Of a stretch of 37,084 nt of DNA, positions 7,329-15,205 are shown one piece after another (position 1 is the first letter of the stretch; every line of letters begins with the position of its first letter). The notes under the pieces are model-generated. The model saw nothing but the letters and a program-made list of their open reading frames with translations, was not told where the DNA came from and searched no databases. Location of the stretch: NCBI GenBank assembly GCA_022824615.1, contig JAJDZM010000163.1, positions 1 through 37,084 on the forward strand, in the 5' to 3' direction. The DNA is from Candidatus Binatia bacterium (GTDB taxonomy: Bacteria; Desulfobacterota; Binatia; Bin18). The translations under genes were made by a program, and so were the position numbers.

Positions 7329-7991
7329 ATGAGCGACGATCATACTCACGGCCACAGCGCCCACGATGCGCCGCCGAATCCCTACCTGGAGAAACACACC
7401 ACCCCCGAACAGACTGCAGCCCTGGAGAAACGGGTCCAGGCCCTGGAGTCCTTACTCGTGGCCAAAGGGCTGGTCTCTTCGGAAACACTCGACAAGCTGG
7501 TCGAAACGTATGAGAACGACCTCGGGCCGATCAACGGGGCCACGGTCGTTGCCCGGGCCTGGGTCGATCCCGCGTATAAAGAGCGTTTGCTCAAAGACGC
7601 CACCACAGCCATTGCGGAACTCGGCTTCAGCGGCCTCCAGGGCGAGCATATGATGGTGGTTGAGAACACCCCGGACACCCACAACCTGGTCGTGTGCACC
7701 CTGTGCTCCTGCTACCCGTGGCCGGTTCTGGGTCTGCCGCCGGCCTGGTTCAAGGATGCCGCCTATCGCTCGCGGTCCGTGGTGGACCCGCGCGGCGTGC
7801 TGCGGGACTTTGGTCTGGAACTCGACGAATCCACCGCGGTAAAGGTCTGGGACAGTAGCGCAGAAATCCGCTATATGGTCCTGCCCGAACGGCCCGCTGG
7901 AACTGAAGACATGAGTGAAGAAGAACTCACCGCACTGGTCAGCCGCGACTCGATGATCGGTGTCACCAAGGTTCAACCTCCAGCAGCATGA
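7329..7991 (+). CDS. nthA: Nitrile hydratase subunit alpha, cobalt type
   Basis: A 220-residue catalytic subunit. The metal site [14 protein letters not shown] is present, with Cys123, Cys126 and Cys128 as thiolate ligands and Ser127 between them. The second and third Cys are the residues oxidised to sulfinic and sulfenic acid in known enzymes. Thr after the first Cys and Tyr after the last mark the cobalt class; iron enzymes have Ser and Thr. The N-terminus is His-rich (HTHGHSAHD), which could help metal capture. AAGGAGAAGAG precedes the ATG. Its TGA overlaps the activator ATG. The product amide would need an amidase, which is not found nearby. Confidence 0.95.
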   Translation: MSDDHTHGHSAHDAPPNPYLEKHTTPEQTAALEKRVQALESLLVAKGLVSSETLDKLVETYENDLGPINGATVVARAWVDPAYKERLLKDATTAIAELGFSGLQGEHMMVVENTPDTHNLVVCTLCSCYPWPVLGLPPAWFKDAAYRSRSVVDPRGVLRDFGLELDESTAVKVWDSSAEIRYMVLPERPAGTEDMSEEELTALVSRDSMIGVTKVQPPAA

Positions 7992-8383
7992 AGTCCACGC
8001 CTAATCGCAAGATCTCAAATATGGAAGGGGACGCCGCCCTACCGCGGAAGAGCGGCGAGCTGGTCTTTCACGACGCCTGGGAACGGCGCGCCTTTGCCCT
8101 GGCCGTGGCCCTGTGCGAACAGGGGCAGTATCAGTGGGACGATTTTCGGGACCATTTGATTGCCGAAATTGGAGCCGCGGATAAGGTCCACGCCGATAAC
8201 CCGGACGCACCTTTTCCGGGCTATTATGAACACTGGCTGGCCTCGTTGGAAAAGGTCCTGATCGAAAAGGGACTGTGTACACAAGACCAACTCCGGGCAG
8301 GCGGGGGAGAAGGGACTCCTCCCCAGACCCCACCACCGGGCGGGTCGCAACGCCCCGTCCCGCGCGTACCGCGACCGATCTAA
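7988..8383 (+). CDS. Nitrile hydratase accessory/activator protein (beta-subunit-like)
   Basis: A 131-residue protein resembling the N-terminal half of the nitrile hydratase beta subunit ([16 protein letters not shown], then [17 protein letters not shown]). This is the pattern of the P14K/NhlE-type chaperone that delivers cobalt to the alpha subunit by subunit swapping. It is coupled to nthA by ATGA. The last ~28 residues (from about 104) are Gly/Pro-rich and unlike the family; they may be a natural tail or the result of a frameshift in the 3' end. A palindromic intergenic region follows. The activator role is by family and position. Confidence 0.85.
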   Translation: MKSTPNRKISNMEGDAALPRKSGELVFHDAWERRAFALAVALCEQGQYQWDDFRDHLIAEIGAADKVHADNPDAPFPGYYEHWLASLEKVLIEKGLCTQDQLRAGGGEGTPPQTPPPGGSQRPVPRVPRPI

Positions 8384-8474
8384 CCAATCCGGGAATGCGA
8401 CAGGATAGAGCGGTTTACGATACGTTGTCGCCGTGCCAGTCCGCGCTCGTCGGGAAGGAGACGGGCCGGCCCTC

Positions 8475-8562
8475 AGCGGTCGGGGAGGGGGGGGCTCCCC
8501 GCCTGGGAGAGCGGCCATCTTGGCCGCTTGCGGGCTGGAAACCCGCACTCCTCAAGGAGGAG
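8475..8562. repeat. Cluster of intergenic palindromes between convergent genes
   Basis: Several hairpins lie between nthA-activator (+) and the GlcG-like gene (-). CGGGGAG...CTCCCCG is at about 8480-8501, GCGGCCA-tct-TGGCCGC at 8511-8527, GCGGGctggaaaCCCGC at 8530-8546, and CTCCT/AGGAG at about 8549-8560. The GCGGGCTGGAAACCCGC element looks like a dispersed extragenic palindrome and may also end transcription from both sides. Copy number in the genome cannot be seen here. Confidence 0.5.
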
Positions 8563-8593
8563 AGAGACGCGCGACACGGCATCGTAATTTGCG

Positions 8594-9013
8594 CTAGCCG
8601 CCAAGCGCGTCGAGCCCGGCTTGCGAGCAGGCCACGTCTTCATCGACCGTGCCGCCGCCAACGCCGATCCCACCGATGACCTCTCCATCAACGACGATGG
8701 GCAGTCCGCCCCCGACCATGGTCGCCCGAGAGAAATGCGACAAGCCAACGACCAGGGACTGGTCGTCTTTGATGGCGCTGTAGAGGTCTTGTGTCCCAAT
8801 CCCGAACAACGAGGTAAACGCCTTGCGTTGACAGCCTTCCACCCCAAGCAGCGGGGCGCCGTCCATGCGGCCAAACGCCTTGAGGTTGCCGCCATCGTCA
8901 ACAACCGCCACGTTCTGTTTGCAGCCCAACTCCTCCGCCTTGGCGATGGCTGCGGCCACCATTTTTGCTGCGGATTCATACGAAATCGTGCTCTTGGCGT
9001 AGGTCTTTGCCAT
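8594..9013 (-). CDS. GlcG/HbpS-family heme-binding-like protein
   Basis: A 139-residue protein of the GlcG/HbpS (DUF336) family. It begins ISYESAAKMVAAAIAKAEEL, continues with the strand VAVVDDGGNLKAFGRMDGA, and ends in the Gly-rich VVDGEVIGGIGVGGGTVDED. The frame extends to 9064, but GGAGAGGAGG lies about 8 bases before the ATG at 9013 and the family N-terminus matches that start. Members bind heme or cobalamin or stay uncharacterised beside oxidation pathways; no specific activity can be assigned. It is convergent with the nitrile hydratase operon and divergent from the flavin monooxygenase gene. Confidence 0.85.
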   Translation of the reverse strand: MAKTYAKSTISYESAAKMVAAAIAKAEELGCKQNVAVVDDGGNLKAFGRMDGAPLLGVEGCQRKAFTSLFGIGTQDLYSAIKDDQSLVVGLSHFSRATMVGGGLPIVVDGEVIGGIGVGGGTVDEDVACSQAGLDALGG

Positions 9014-9135
9014 AGTTGGTCCTCCTCTCCGGCTATCCGTATGCGGCCTGCTGATAAGAGTCAAGCTGCGTTCGCCCCTTTCTCTTGATCCGGCGATACC
9101 AGACAGGATAGTGTCCCTGGTGAGGAAGGAGGGGC

Positions 9136-10356
9136 ATGGGTATGTTTCTCATGCGTTTTACCGAGCGAGCCTATGTAGACTACTCGGAAGAAGATGTGCG
9201 CCAGAGTTTTCGCAGCGCGGTCCGCCTGACGTTTCCAAACACCCATTTCAATCCCACCCTAGGGGCGGACCTGTATAATACCTATCTCGACGAGTACGAG
9301 TACGCCGAAGAGGTGGGCTTCGACGGCCTGATGCTGAACGAGCATCATAATACCCCGACGTGTATGGGGGCGGCCATGAATCTCGAAGCCGCCATCCTGG
9401 CCCGTACCACCAAGCGGGCAAAAATCGTCCTGCTGGGTAATCCGCTCCCGATTTTCGATAACCCGCTGCGTCTGGCCGAAGAGCTGGCGGAGATCGATAT
9501 GATCTCGCGGGGCCGACTCGTGTCGGGCTTTGTACGGGGAACGGGCATCGAGAGCTGGGCAACCAACACCAACCCGGTGTATAACCGCGAGCGCTTTGAA
9601 GAGGCGCATGACCTGATTATCAAAACCTGGACAACTCCAGGACCGTGGCGCTGGGAGGGCAAGCATTACCAGTTTCGGGTCGTCAACCCATTTGAGCGAC
9701 CGCTCCAACAGCCGCATCCGCCCGTTTGGATTCCCGGTATCGGCAGTCCGGAGACGCTGATCTGGTGTGCCCGGCACCACTATCCCTACATCTATCTGGA
9801 AACCGACCCCCAGGTGACCCTGGACCTGACCGCGATTTATACCGAGGCCGCCAAGCAGGTCGGCTATGAGCCGGGCCCGCAAAACTTTGGCTATCTCGTC
9901 CGCGTTCATGTCCAGGACACGGACGAAAAAGCGTACGAGGTCGGCAAGGGCTTTCTGATTGGGAATGCCGGGGTTGGTCGCGTGCCGCTGCCGGGAGACT
10001 TCATGGCTCCGCCGGGCTATAACTCGCGCGAAGGGGCCAAGCGTATTGTCGACCAGTATCGGCGCTATTCGCTCCGGCCTGACCCCCTCTACGGCGGCGT
10101 TGATGCCGCGGGTTGGGAGAAGGTTGTGGAAAGCAACCGGGTTATTGTCGGCAACCCGGACACGGTGGTCAGGAAATTACGCGAAGTCCTCAGCGTTGTC
10201 CGCCCCGGCATTCTCGGCGTCTGGACGAATGACGGCACCATCGGGCATGAAGACACGATGCGCTGTCTAGCCCTCATGGAGCATGACGTGCTCCCGGCAG
10301 TCCGGGAAATGGGAAAAGAGCTGGGGCTGCCCGGACCCTTTGAACAGGCTCCATAG
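9136..10356 (+). CDS. LLM-class flavin-dependent oxidoreductase (luciferase-like monooxygenase)
   Basis: A 406-residue bacterial luciferase-like protein, TIM-barrel type, expected to use FMNH2 and oxygen or F420. Seen are the early EEVGFDGLMLNEHHNTP (the conserved His-His), KIVLLGNPLPIFDNPLRLAEELA, IDMISRGRLVSGFVRG, and PVWIPGIGSPET. The C-terminus has IVGNPDTVVRKLREV, the usual end of the fold. A strong AGGAAGGAGGGG precedes two close starts, 9136 and 9142; either is possible. It opens a plus-strand cluster with two alpha/beta hydrolases (29- and 27-base gaps), suggesting joint catabolism of an ester or ketone substrate that is unknown. Confidence 0.88.
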   Translation: MGMFLMRFTERAYVDYSEEDVRQSFRSAVRLTFPNTHFNPTLGADLYNTYLDEYEYAEEVGFDGLMLNEHHNTPTCMGAAMNLEAAILARTTKRAKIVLLGNPLPIFDNPLRLAEELAEIDMISRGRLVSGFVRGTGIESWATNTNPVYNRERFEEAHDLIIKTWTTPGPWRWEGKHYQFRVVNPFERPLQQPHPPVWIPGIGSPETLIWCARHHYPYIYLETDPQVTLDLTAIYTEAAKQVGYEPGPQNFGYLVRVHVQDTDEKAYEVGKGFLIGNAGVGRVPLPGDFMAPPGYNSREGAKRIVDQYRRYSLRPDPLYGGVDAAGWEKVVESNRVIVGNPDTVVRKLREVLSVVRPGILGVWTNDGTIGHEDTMRCLALMEHDVLPAVREMGKELGLPGPFEQAP

Positions 10357-10385
10357 ACAACCCCCCTGGAACAGAGACAACGACC

Positions 10386-11168
10386 ATGCCGGAACATGCG
10401 GAACACACTATCGAAGTTGGCGGCGCCCGGATTCATTATCTGAAAGGCGGCCAGGGCAAGCCGCTGGTCATGCTGCACGGCGCGGAAGGCGGCCTCGGCT
10501 GGCGGCAGTATCACGAACAGTTAGCCGAATCCTTTACCGTCTATGCGCCAACCTGTCCGGGTTTTGGCCAGTCCGAGCGTCCCCCCTGGCTCGAATCCTT
10601 CACGGACCTGGCCCGTTTCAGTTTATGGCTGCTGGATGCCCTGGACCTGCCTCAGGTGACTCTGGCCGGTCACTTTATCGGCGGCTGGCTGGCAGCAGAA
10701 ATGGCGGTCATGTCGCCCAGGACATTCGATCATCTTATTCTGATTGACGCGGCCGGTATCCAACCGCAGGACGGCGAAATTGCCGATGTCTTTCTGCACG
10801 GACAAGAAGGCACCAGACAACTGGCATATTTCGATCCGCAGCAGGTTGCCGAGTATGCCGAACTGTTTCAGGGCAAACCGTCCAAGGAAGAGCGCGACAT
10901 CCAAACGCGCAACCAGGAAACCCTGGTCCGCTACTGTTGGAAGCCGTATATGTTCAGCCCCAGCCTGCCAGGACTGTTAGGCCGGGTGCATCTGCCAACG
11001 CTGATTATCTGGGGGCAGGACGATCGGATCGTACCGCTGGAGTGCGGCAGCTTGTATCAGCACGCGTTGCCCAACGCTCGCCTGGAGATTATTCCGCAGT
11101 GCGGCAACTGTCCGCCACTGGAAAAGCCGACCGAATGTGTCCAACTCATACGCAATTTTCTGACATAA
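10386..11168 (+). CDS. Alpha/beta hydrolase fold protein lacking nucleophile Ser and catalytic His (pseudoenzyme candidate)
   Basis: A 260-residue alpha/beta hydrolase. The fold is well preserved: VMLHGAEGG oxyanion region, CPGFGQSERP, the nucleophile elbow LAGHFIGGWLAAEMA, IIWGQDDRIVP with the acid Asp, and CPPLEKP near the end. In the elbow the expected Ser is Phe97 (codon TTT at 10674), and the expected His before CPPLEKP is Asn241 (codon AAC at 11106). Each differs from the usual residue by one base. The rest of the frame is intact, with no stops or shifts, which points to a maintained non-catalytic protein or very recent loss. Sequencing error at two separate catalytic codons is unlikely. 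It lies between the monooxygenase and an intact esterase. Confidence 0.85.
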   Translation: MPEHAEHTIEVGGARIHYLKGGQGKPLVMLHGAEGGLGWRQYHEQLAESFTVYAPTCPGFGQSERPPWLESFTDLARFSLWLLDALDLPQVTLAGHFIGGWLAAEMAVMSPRTFDHLILIDAAGIQPQDGEIADVFLHGQEGTRQLAYFDPQQVAEYAELFQGKPSKEERDIQTRNQETLVRYCWKPYMFSPSLPGLLGRVHLPTLIIWGQDDRIVPLECGSLYQHALPNARLEIIPQCGNCPPLEKPTECVQLIRNFLT

Positions 11169-11195
11169 GGTGTACTCGGCTGAAAGGAGAACAGC

Positions 11196-12131
11196 ATGCC
11201 ACTCCATCCCCAGGTCGCAAAAGCCCTCGAACAAATGGCCGCCGCCGGCCCACCCTTACACCATCTCTCACCCCAGGAGGCGCGGGCCGCTATGGAAGCC
11301 GCGCGGGGTGCGACGGATGACCCTGAGCCGGTCGGTACGGTCGAAGACCGACTGATACCCGGCGTGGCCGGCAAACAGCCCATCCGTGTTTACACTCCCG
11401 CCGGAGACGGCCCGTTTCCCCTGTTGGTCTATTTTCACGGTGGTGGCTGGGTGGTTGGCAGTCTGAACACGGTGGATACGTCCTGCCGTGCCTTGACCAA
11501 TCTTGCCAACTGTGTGGTGGTCTCCGCAGACTACCGGCTCGCGCCGGAAGACAAATTTCCGGCGGCAGTCAATGACTGCTACGCCGCCACGCGGTGGGTC
11601 GCGTTCAACGCGGCGGCCCTGAACGGAGACGCCGCTCGGCTGGCAGTGGGCGGCGAGAGTGCGGGTGCCAACCTGGCGGCCGCGGTGACCTTAAAGGCAC
11701 AAGAGAGTGGCCTGCCAGCTCTCACCTATCAATTCCTCATGTACCCGGTCACGGCGCACGCGGTTGATCTACCATCGCATACGGACAATGCGGAAGGCTA
11801 TTTTCTGACAACCGAGATGATGGCCTGGTTCTGGAATCACTACCTCGCCAGCGAGGCGGATGGACAAAATCCGCTGGCCTCCCCCCTGAATGCCTTGACC
11901 GATCAGTGCAGTTCCTTGCCGCCGGCCTTTATTGCCACCGCGGAATACGACCCCCTGCGAGACGAGGGGGCCGCGTACGCAGCCAAGCTACGCGAGGCGG
12001 GCGTAACTGTTGAATACATCTGCTTCGAGGGGCTTATCCACGGTTTCATGGGCATGGCCAAAGTCATCGAGCCAGCGGGACAGGCATTGGAAACGGCCGC
12101 CGCTGCGCTGAAAACCGCCCTGCATGGATAG
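11196..12131 (+). CDS. Alpha/beta hydrolase fold-3 carboxylesterase (HSL/acetyl esterase family)
   Basis: A 311-residue hormone-sensitive-lipase-type esterase. The HGGGW oxyanion motif is at 81-85, YRLAPEDKFPAA follows at about 113-124, the nucleophile motif is GESAG with Ser155, the acid Asp is in ATAEYDPLRDEG, and the His in GLIHGFMGM. All triad residues are present. AAGGAGAACAGC precedes the ATG. It hydrolyses short-chain esters in this family; substrate here is unknown. It closes the three-gene plus-strand cluster and converges on the E2-OsmC gene, with 35 bases between. Confidence 0.9.
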   Translation: MPLHPQVAKALEQMAAAGPPLHHLSPQEARAAMEAARGATDDPEPVGTVEDRLIPGVAGKQPIRVYTPAGDGPFPLLVYFHGGGWVVGSLNTVDTSCRALTNLANCVVVSADYRLAPEDKFPAAVNDCYAATRWVAFNAAALNGDAARLAVGGESAGANLAAAVTLKAQESGLPALTYQFLMYPVTAHAVDLPSHTDNAEGYFLTTEMMAWFWNHYLASEADGQNPLASPLNALTDQCSSLPPAFIATAEYDPLRDEGAAYAAKLREAGVTVEYICFEGLIHGFMGMAKVIEPAGQALETAAAALKTALHG

Positions 12132-12166
12132 GCAGTACGGCCCCCTCACCCTACCCCTCTCGGGAA

Positions 12167-13798
12167 TCAGACGGCGTCCGGCACATGTCTGACCAACTCC
12201 ACTGTAAGCCGAATATCCGGCTTCAGCAGCCCGCTCACATAGCAGCCGCGCTTGGCCCGTTCGAGGAGGGTCTGCAAGTCCTGCTCCGAAGCCGCACTCC
12301 ACACTGCCAGGGTTAAGGCGATCTCTTTCACCTGACCCTTTGGCGGTGCTTTGGCGTGTCCGGCTATCCGTTCAATGGTAATCTTGCGGCGTCGGGCGGC
12401 TGCTTTGAAGGCAATCGTCATGCAGGAGAGCAGGGCGCCAAGAAAGGCCGTGACCGGGTCCGGGCCGGTATCCTCTCCGCCGTCGCTCGCCGGCTCATCC
12501 AGGCTCCAGACATGACCGTGGCTCCGCACCTGAACGGCATAGCGACCGCCAGCCGACACCGAACGAACTTCTCGTTTGCCCAGGGCTTCTTGGGGGCTGG
12601 GGGTTGGGGATTGGGGGTTGGGGATTTCCAAGAGGGACTTTGAGTCAAGGTCCTCCAACGCCTCTTTGAGACCCTGACTCAACCGGGAGGCCGCCACTCC
12701 GTCCGCTACCCGATGGTCATAGGCAATGCTGAGCGTCAGCATCGGTCGGGCGACAATCTGCCCGTTATGCACGACCGGCCGCTCTTCAACTGCGCCCACA
12801 AAAACGAGGATGGGTTCACCCAGATTGATAACCGGCGTTCCAGCCCGGATGCCAAACATGCCGAGGTTGGAGACGGTCAGACTGGCCGGCCCCCTATCCG
12901 CCGGTTGCAACTGCCCCGCGCGAGCAGCTTCAACCAGCCGCTGCCTTTCCCGCACGAGCTGGGTGATGGACAGGTCATGCGCTCCACGGATGACCGGGAC
13001 CAGCAGGCCGCGCGGTGAGTCAACGGCAAAGCCGATATCCACGCCGTCATAGAGAATAAGCTCTTCGTTTTCGACCGTGCCGTTGAGGTCGGGCAGTCCG
13101 GCCAGCACGCGCGCCGCGGCGGATAAAATCAGATCGTTGAGCGTCAACTCGGAAATGTCCGTTCTGAGTCGCTCCCGGATCGCTTGCAGCCCGCTGGCAT
13201 CGACATCGACCATCTGGACAATATGCGGAATGGTCTGCCAGGCTGCCTGGACCCGGCGAGCGGCGGCCTTCCGAATGCCGGTCAGAGGGTGGCGTTCGCG
13301 CTCGGTCCGCCGGGACGCAATATGAGCGGCGGCCGCTGGCGGCTGATCGGCAACCGCGTTCTCCGCAGCCCGCTCCACATCAGCCGCGGAAAGTACACTA
13401 TCCGCAGATGACGGCGTCAGGGTCGAAAGATCGATACCGTGTTCAGCAGCCAGTCGCTTGGCTTTCGGCGAGGCGAGGATTCGCCCTGGACGGGACGCTT
13501 TTTGCGGTTGAACGACTGGTTCGGCGGCTGGTGGAGCGGAGGCGGTGCCCGCCTGGACCGGAGCGTCGCCAATTTCGGCAATAACGGTATGAATCGGAAC
13601 CTCTTCGCCTTCTGGGACCACAACGTGGAGCGTTCCACTTGCTGTTGCCTCCAGATCGTACGTGGCCTTGTCCGTCTCTACCGTAACGAGCAAGTCGCCG
13701 GCAGCGACGCGCTCGCCGTCTTTACGGTGCCACTGCATAACCACACCCTCGGTCATGGCCTGGCCGAGTTTGGGCATTAAGACTTTGGTATTTTGCAC
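12167..13798 (-). CDS. 2-oxoacid dehydrogenase E2 (dihydrolipoamide acyltransferase) fused to an OsmC domain
   Basis: A 543-residue two-enzyme fusion. Residues 1-80 form a lipoyl domain with the lipoylated Lys44 in ETDKATY. About 105-145 is a peripheral subunit-binding domain (RILASPKAKRLAAEHGIDLS). About 170-390 is the CoA acyltransferase domain with DHRVADG. Residues ~391-402 are a Pro/Ser/Asn linker (PNPQSPTPSPQ) encoded by a G-rich repeat found twice more in this operon. From ~410 to 543 lies an OsmC/Ohr domain, with the Glu of WSLDEP, the peroxidatic Cys in LLSCMTIAF and the second Cys in GCYVSGLL. E2 transfers acyl groups to CoA; OsmC proteins reduce organic hydroperoxides and are known to use lipoyl groups as reductant. 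The fusion is therefore chemically plausible. No E3 gene is present. Confidence 0.92.
   Translation of the reverse strand: MQNTKVLMPKLGQAMTEGVVMQWHRKDGERVAAGDLLVTVETDKATYDLEATASGTLHVVVPEGEEVPIHTVIAEIGDAPVQAGTASAPPAAEPVVQPQKASRPGRILASPKAKRLAAEHGIDLSTLTPSSADSVLSAADVERAAENAVADQPPAAAAHIASRRTERERHPLTGIRKAAARRVQAAWQTIPHIVQMVDVDASGLQAIRERLRTDISELTLNDLILSAAARVLAGLPDLNGTVENEELILYDGVDIGFAVDSPRGLLVPVIRGAHDLSITQLVRERQRLVEAARAGQLQPADRGPASLTVSNLGMFGIRAGTPVINLGEPILVFVGAVEERPVVHNGQIVARPMLTLSIAYDHRVADGVAASRLSQGLKEALEDLDSKSLLEIPNPQSPTPSPQEALGKREVRSVSAGGRYAVQVRSHGHVWSLDEPASDGGEDTGPDPVTAFLGALLSCMTIAFKAAARRRKITIERIAGHAKAPPKGQVKEIALTLAVWSAASEQDLQTLLERAKRGCYVSGLLKPDIRLTVELVRHVPDAV
12591..12626. repeat. G-rich repeat copy A, inside the E2-OsmC coding sequence
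   Basis: A run of G3-5 tracts separated by TT, ATT or CT (core GGGGATTGGGGGTTGGGG on the plus strand). It is in frame on the minus strand and encodes the NPQSPTPSP linker between E2 and OsmC. It closely matches the two copies flanking the four-helix-bundle gene about 2.2-2.6 kb away. Confidence 0.8.
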
Positions 13799-13805
13799 GC
13801 GCGCC

Positions 13806-14777
13806 TCAGTCCACGAGATCTTTTACCGCCCGGTAAATATCGTCCACCGAAGGAACGATGGCATCGACCAGATGCTGGCTGGTCGGAATCGGCACATCGG
13901 GAATGGCCAGGCGCTTGAACGGTTTGTCCAGATAAGGCAGGGCCTCTTCCACGAGCAGGGCCCCGATCTCCGCCCCAACCCCGAGCGTGCGATAGGCCTC
14001 TTCAACCACAATACAGGCCCCGGTCTTTTTGACCGACTCGATAATGGTTTCGCGGTCAAACGGATTCAGGGTGCGCGGATCGACGATCTCGACCTCGATA
14101 CCCTCCTGGCTCAGCCGCTCCGCCGCCGCGAGCGCACGGCGCAACATGCCCTGCCAGGCCACAAGCGTCACGGCTTCGCCCTCGCGTCGGACGACCGCTT
14201 TGCCAAAAGGTGTCAGGACCTCTCCGTCCGGCACCTCACCCCGCATTTGATACAGCAGTTTATGCTCAAAATAGATGACCGGGTTATCCAGTCGAATCGC
14301 CTGCTTGAGCAGACCCTTGGCGTCTTCCGGCGTTGAGGGCACGGCGCACAACAGGCCGGGAGCATGCATGATAAAGGCTTCGGGGCAGGCCGAATGCTCT
14401 GGCCCAAAGCCCGAGCCGCCCGAGGGGGCGCGCACCACCAGCGGAATTGTATGCGCCCCGCCGTGCATATAGCGCCACATGCCGGCCTTAAAAAAAATTT
14501 CATCACCCGCGGTGATAACGAAATCGGCAAACTGGAGTTCCACCACCGGCCGCAGGCCCATCGAGGCCGCACCCACACCGGCCCCGACCATCACGCTCTC
14601 GGAGATAGGCGTATCGAACACACGGTCCGGGCCAAACTTTTCAAGCAGCCCGTCGGTGACTTTGAAAATGCCGCCCCAGACCGCAACATCCTGGCCGTAC
14701 AGAATCACGTTTTCGTCGCGCTGCATTTCTTCGGCGAGCGCATCGTTAATCGCCTGACTATAGGTCCGTGTGGGCAT
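13806..14777 (-). CDS. 2-oxoacid dehydrogenase E1 component, beta subunit
   Basis: A 323-residue transketolase-like beta subunit of a pyruvate/acetoin/branched-chain 2-oxoacid dehydrogenase. It opens TRTYSQAINDALAEEMQRDE, followed by GQDVAVWGGIFKVTDGL, TPISESVMVGAGVGAASMG, and RPVVELQFADFV. The C-terminal domain contains IVDPRTLNPFDRETI and VVEEAYRTLGVGAEI. The frame opens at a GTG (14783), but CAGGAGTGTTT places the true start at the ATG 14777. With E1 alpha it decarboxylates the 2-oxoacid on thiamine diphosphate. Its 5' end is overlapped by 20 bases by the four-helix-bundle gene, and the gene ends 7 bases before E2-OsmC starts. Confidence 0.93.
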   Translation of the reverse strand: MPTRTYSQAINDALAEEMQRDENVILYGQDVAVWGGIFKVTDGLLEKFGPDRVFDTPISESVMVGAGVGAASMGLRPVVELQFADFVITAGDEIFFKAGMWRYMHGGAHTIPLVVRAPSGGSGFGPEHSACPEAFIMHAPGLLCAVPSTPEDAKGLLKQAIRLDNPVIYFEHKLLYQMRGEVPDGEVLTPFGKAVVRREGEAVTLVAWQGMLRRALAAAERLSQEGIEVEIVDPRTLNPFDRETIIESVKKTGACIVVEEAYRTLGVGAEIGALLVEEALPYLDKPFKRLAIPDVPIPTSQHLVDAIVPSVDDIYRAVKDLVD

Positions 14778-15201
14778 AAACACTCCTGGGTAGGGATTGG
14801 GTTTTGGGGGCTGGGGATTGGGGGTTGGAGCCTTTGAGCAGGGTGGTTCGTAATGCTGAGAGTTGTCTGGCTAATATGTCAGACTGGTCAAGGAGACGGG
14901 CGTAGCCTTCAGAGGAGCAGTACTGGAGACGTTTGGCGATCTCCAGTTGTGTTTGCAGTTCAGCCAAAGATGCCCGAGCGACCGAGAGATGACGGAGGTA
15001 TTCTTTCCGCGAATCACGCGTATGACCTTCCGCAATGTTTGAGGGAACCGAAACGGCGGCCCGCTGCATTTGGCTCGCCAAGCCATACATCTCATGTTTA
15101 GGGAACTCCCGTGTCAACCGATAGACTTGTTCCACTAGGTCCATTCCTCCCTGCCACACCCGGAGATCACGAAAACCACTGATCTTTGCAGTCTTCTCCA
15201 T
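14758..15201 (-). CDS. Four-helix-bundle protein (S23/IVP-like), inserted in the dehydrogenase operon
   Basis: A 147-residue four-helix-bundle protein of the family typified by 23S rRNA intervening-sequence proteins. Its signature is plain: FRDLRVWQGGMDLVEQVYRL, then AVSVPSNIAEGHTRDSRKEY and LRHLSVARASLAELQTQLEIA. The frame extends to 15222; the ATG at 15201 is preferred because a GGGAGG site just upstream fits it. That site is at the inner edge of repeat C. The last ~20 residues (NPQSPAPKTQSLP...) are coded by repeat B and continue across the E1 beta start. It is the only gene here unrelated to the complex. Its role is unknown; relatives are thought to bind RNA or basic partners (also Avd in retroelements). 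It is likely a small mobile unit. Confidence 0.85.
   Translation of the reverse strand: MEKTAKISGFRDLRVWQGGMDLVEQVYRLTREFPKHEMYGLASQMQRAAVSVPSNIAEGHTRDSRKEYLRHLSVARASLAELQTQLEIAKRLQYCSSEGYARLLDQSDILARQLSALRTTLLKGSNPQSPAPKTQSLPRSVYAHTDL
14788..14829. repeat. G-rich repeat copy B (left flank of the four-helix-bundle unit)
   Basis: G-rich on the plus strand: GGGATTGGGTTTTGGGGG followed by CTGGGGATTGGGGGTTGG. It lies between the four-helix-bundle gene and the E1 beta ribosome binding site and is read as part of the former. It is in inverted orientation to copy C. CTCCT lies immediately outside at 14783-14787, and the same five bases are found outside copy C. Confidence 0.8.
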
Positions 15202-15205
15202 ATCT

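Noticed and set aside
9061-9135. Possible small gene between the GlcG-like and monooxygenase genes
   Set aside because: No start with a ribosome binding site; it is the divergent promoter region.
12726-13052. Plus-strand ORFs antisense to the E2-OsmC gene
   Set aside because: Shadow frames of a strongly recognised protein; compositional artefacts of GC-rich codons.
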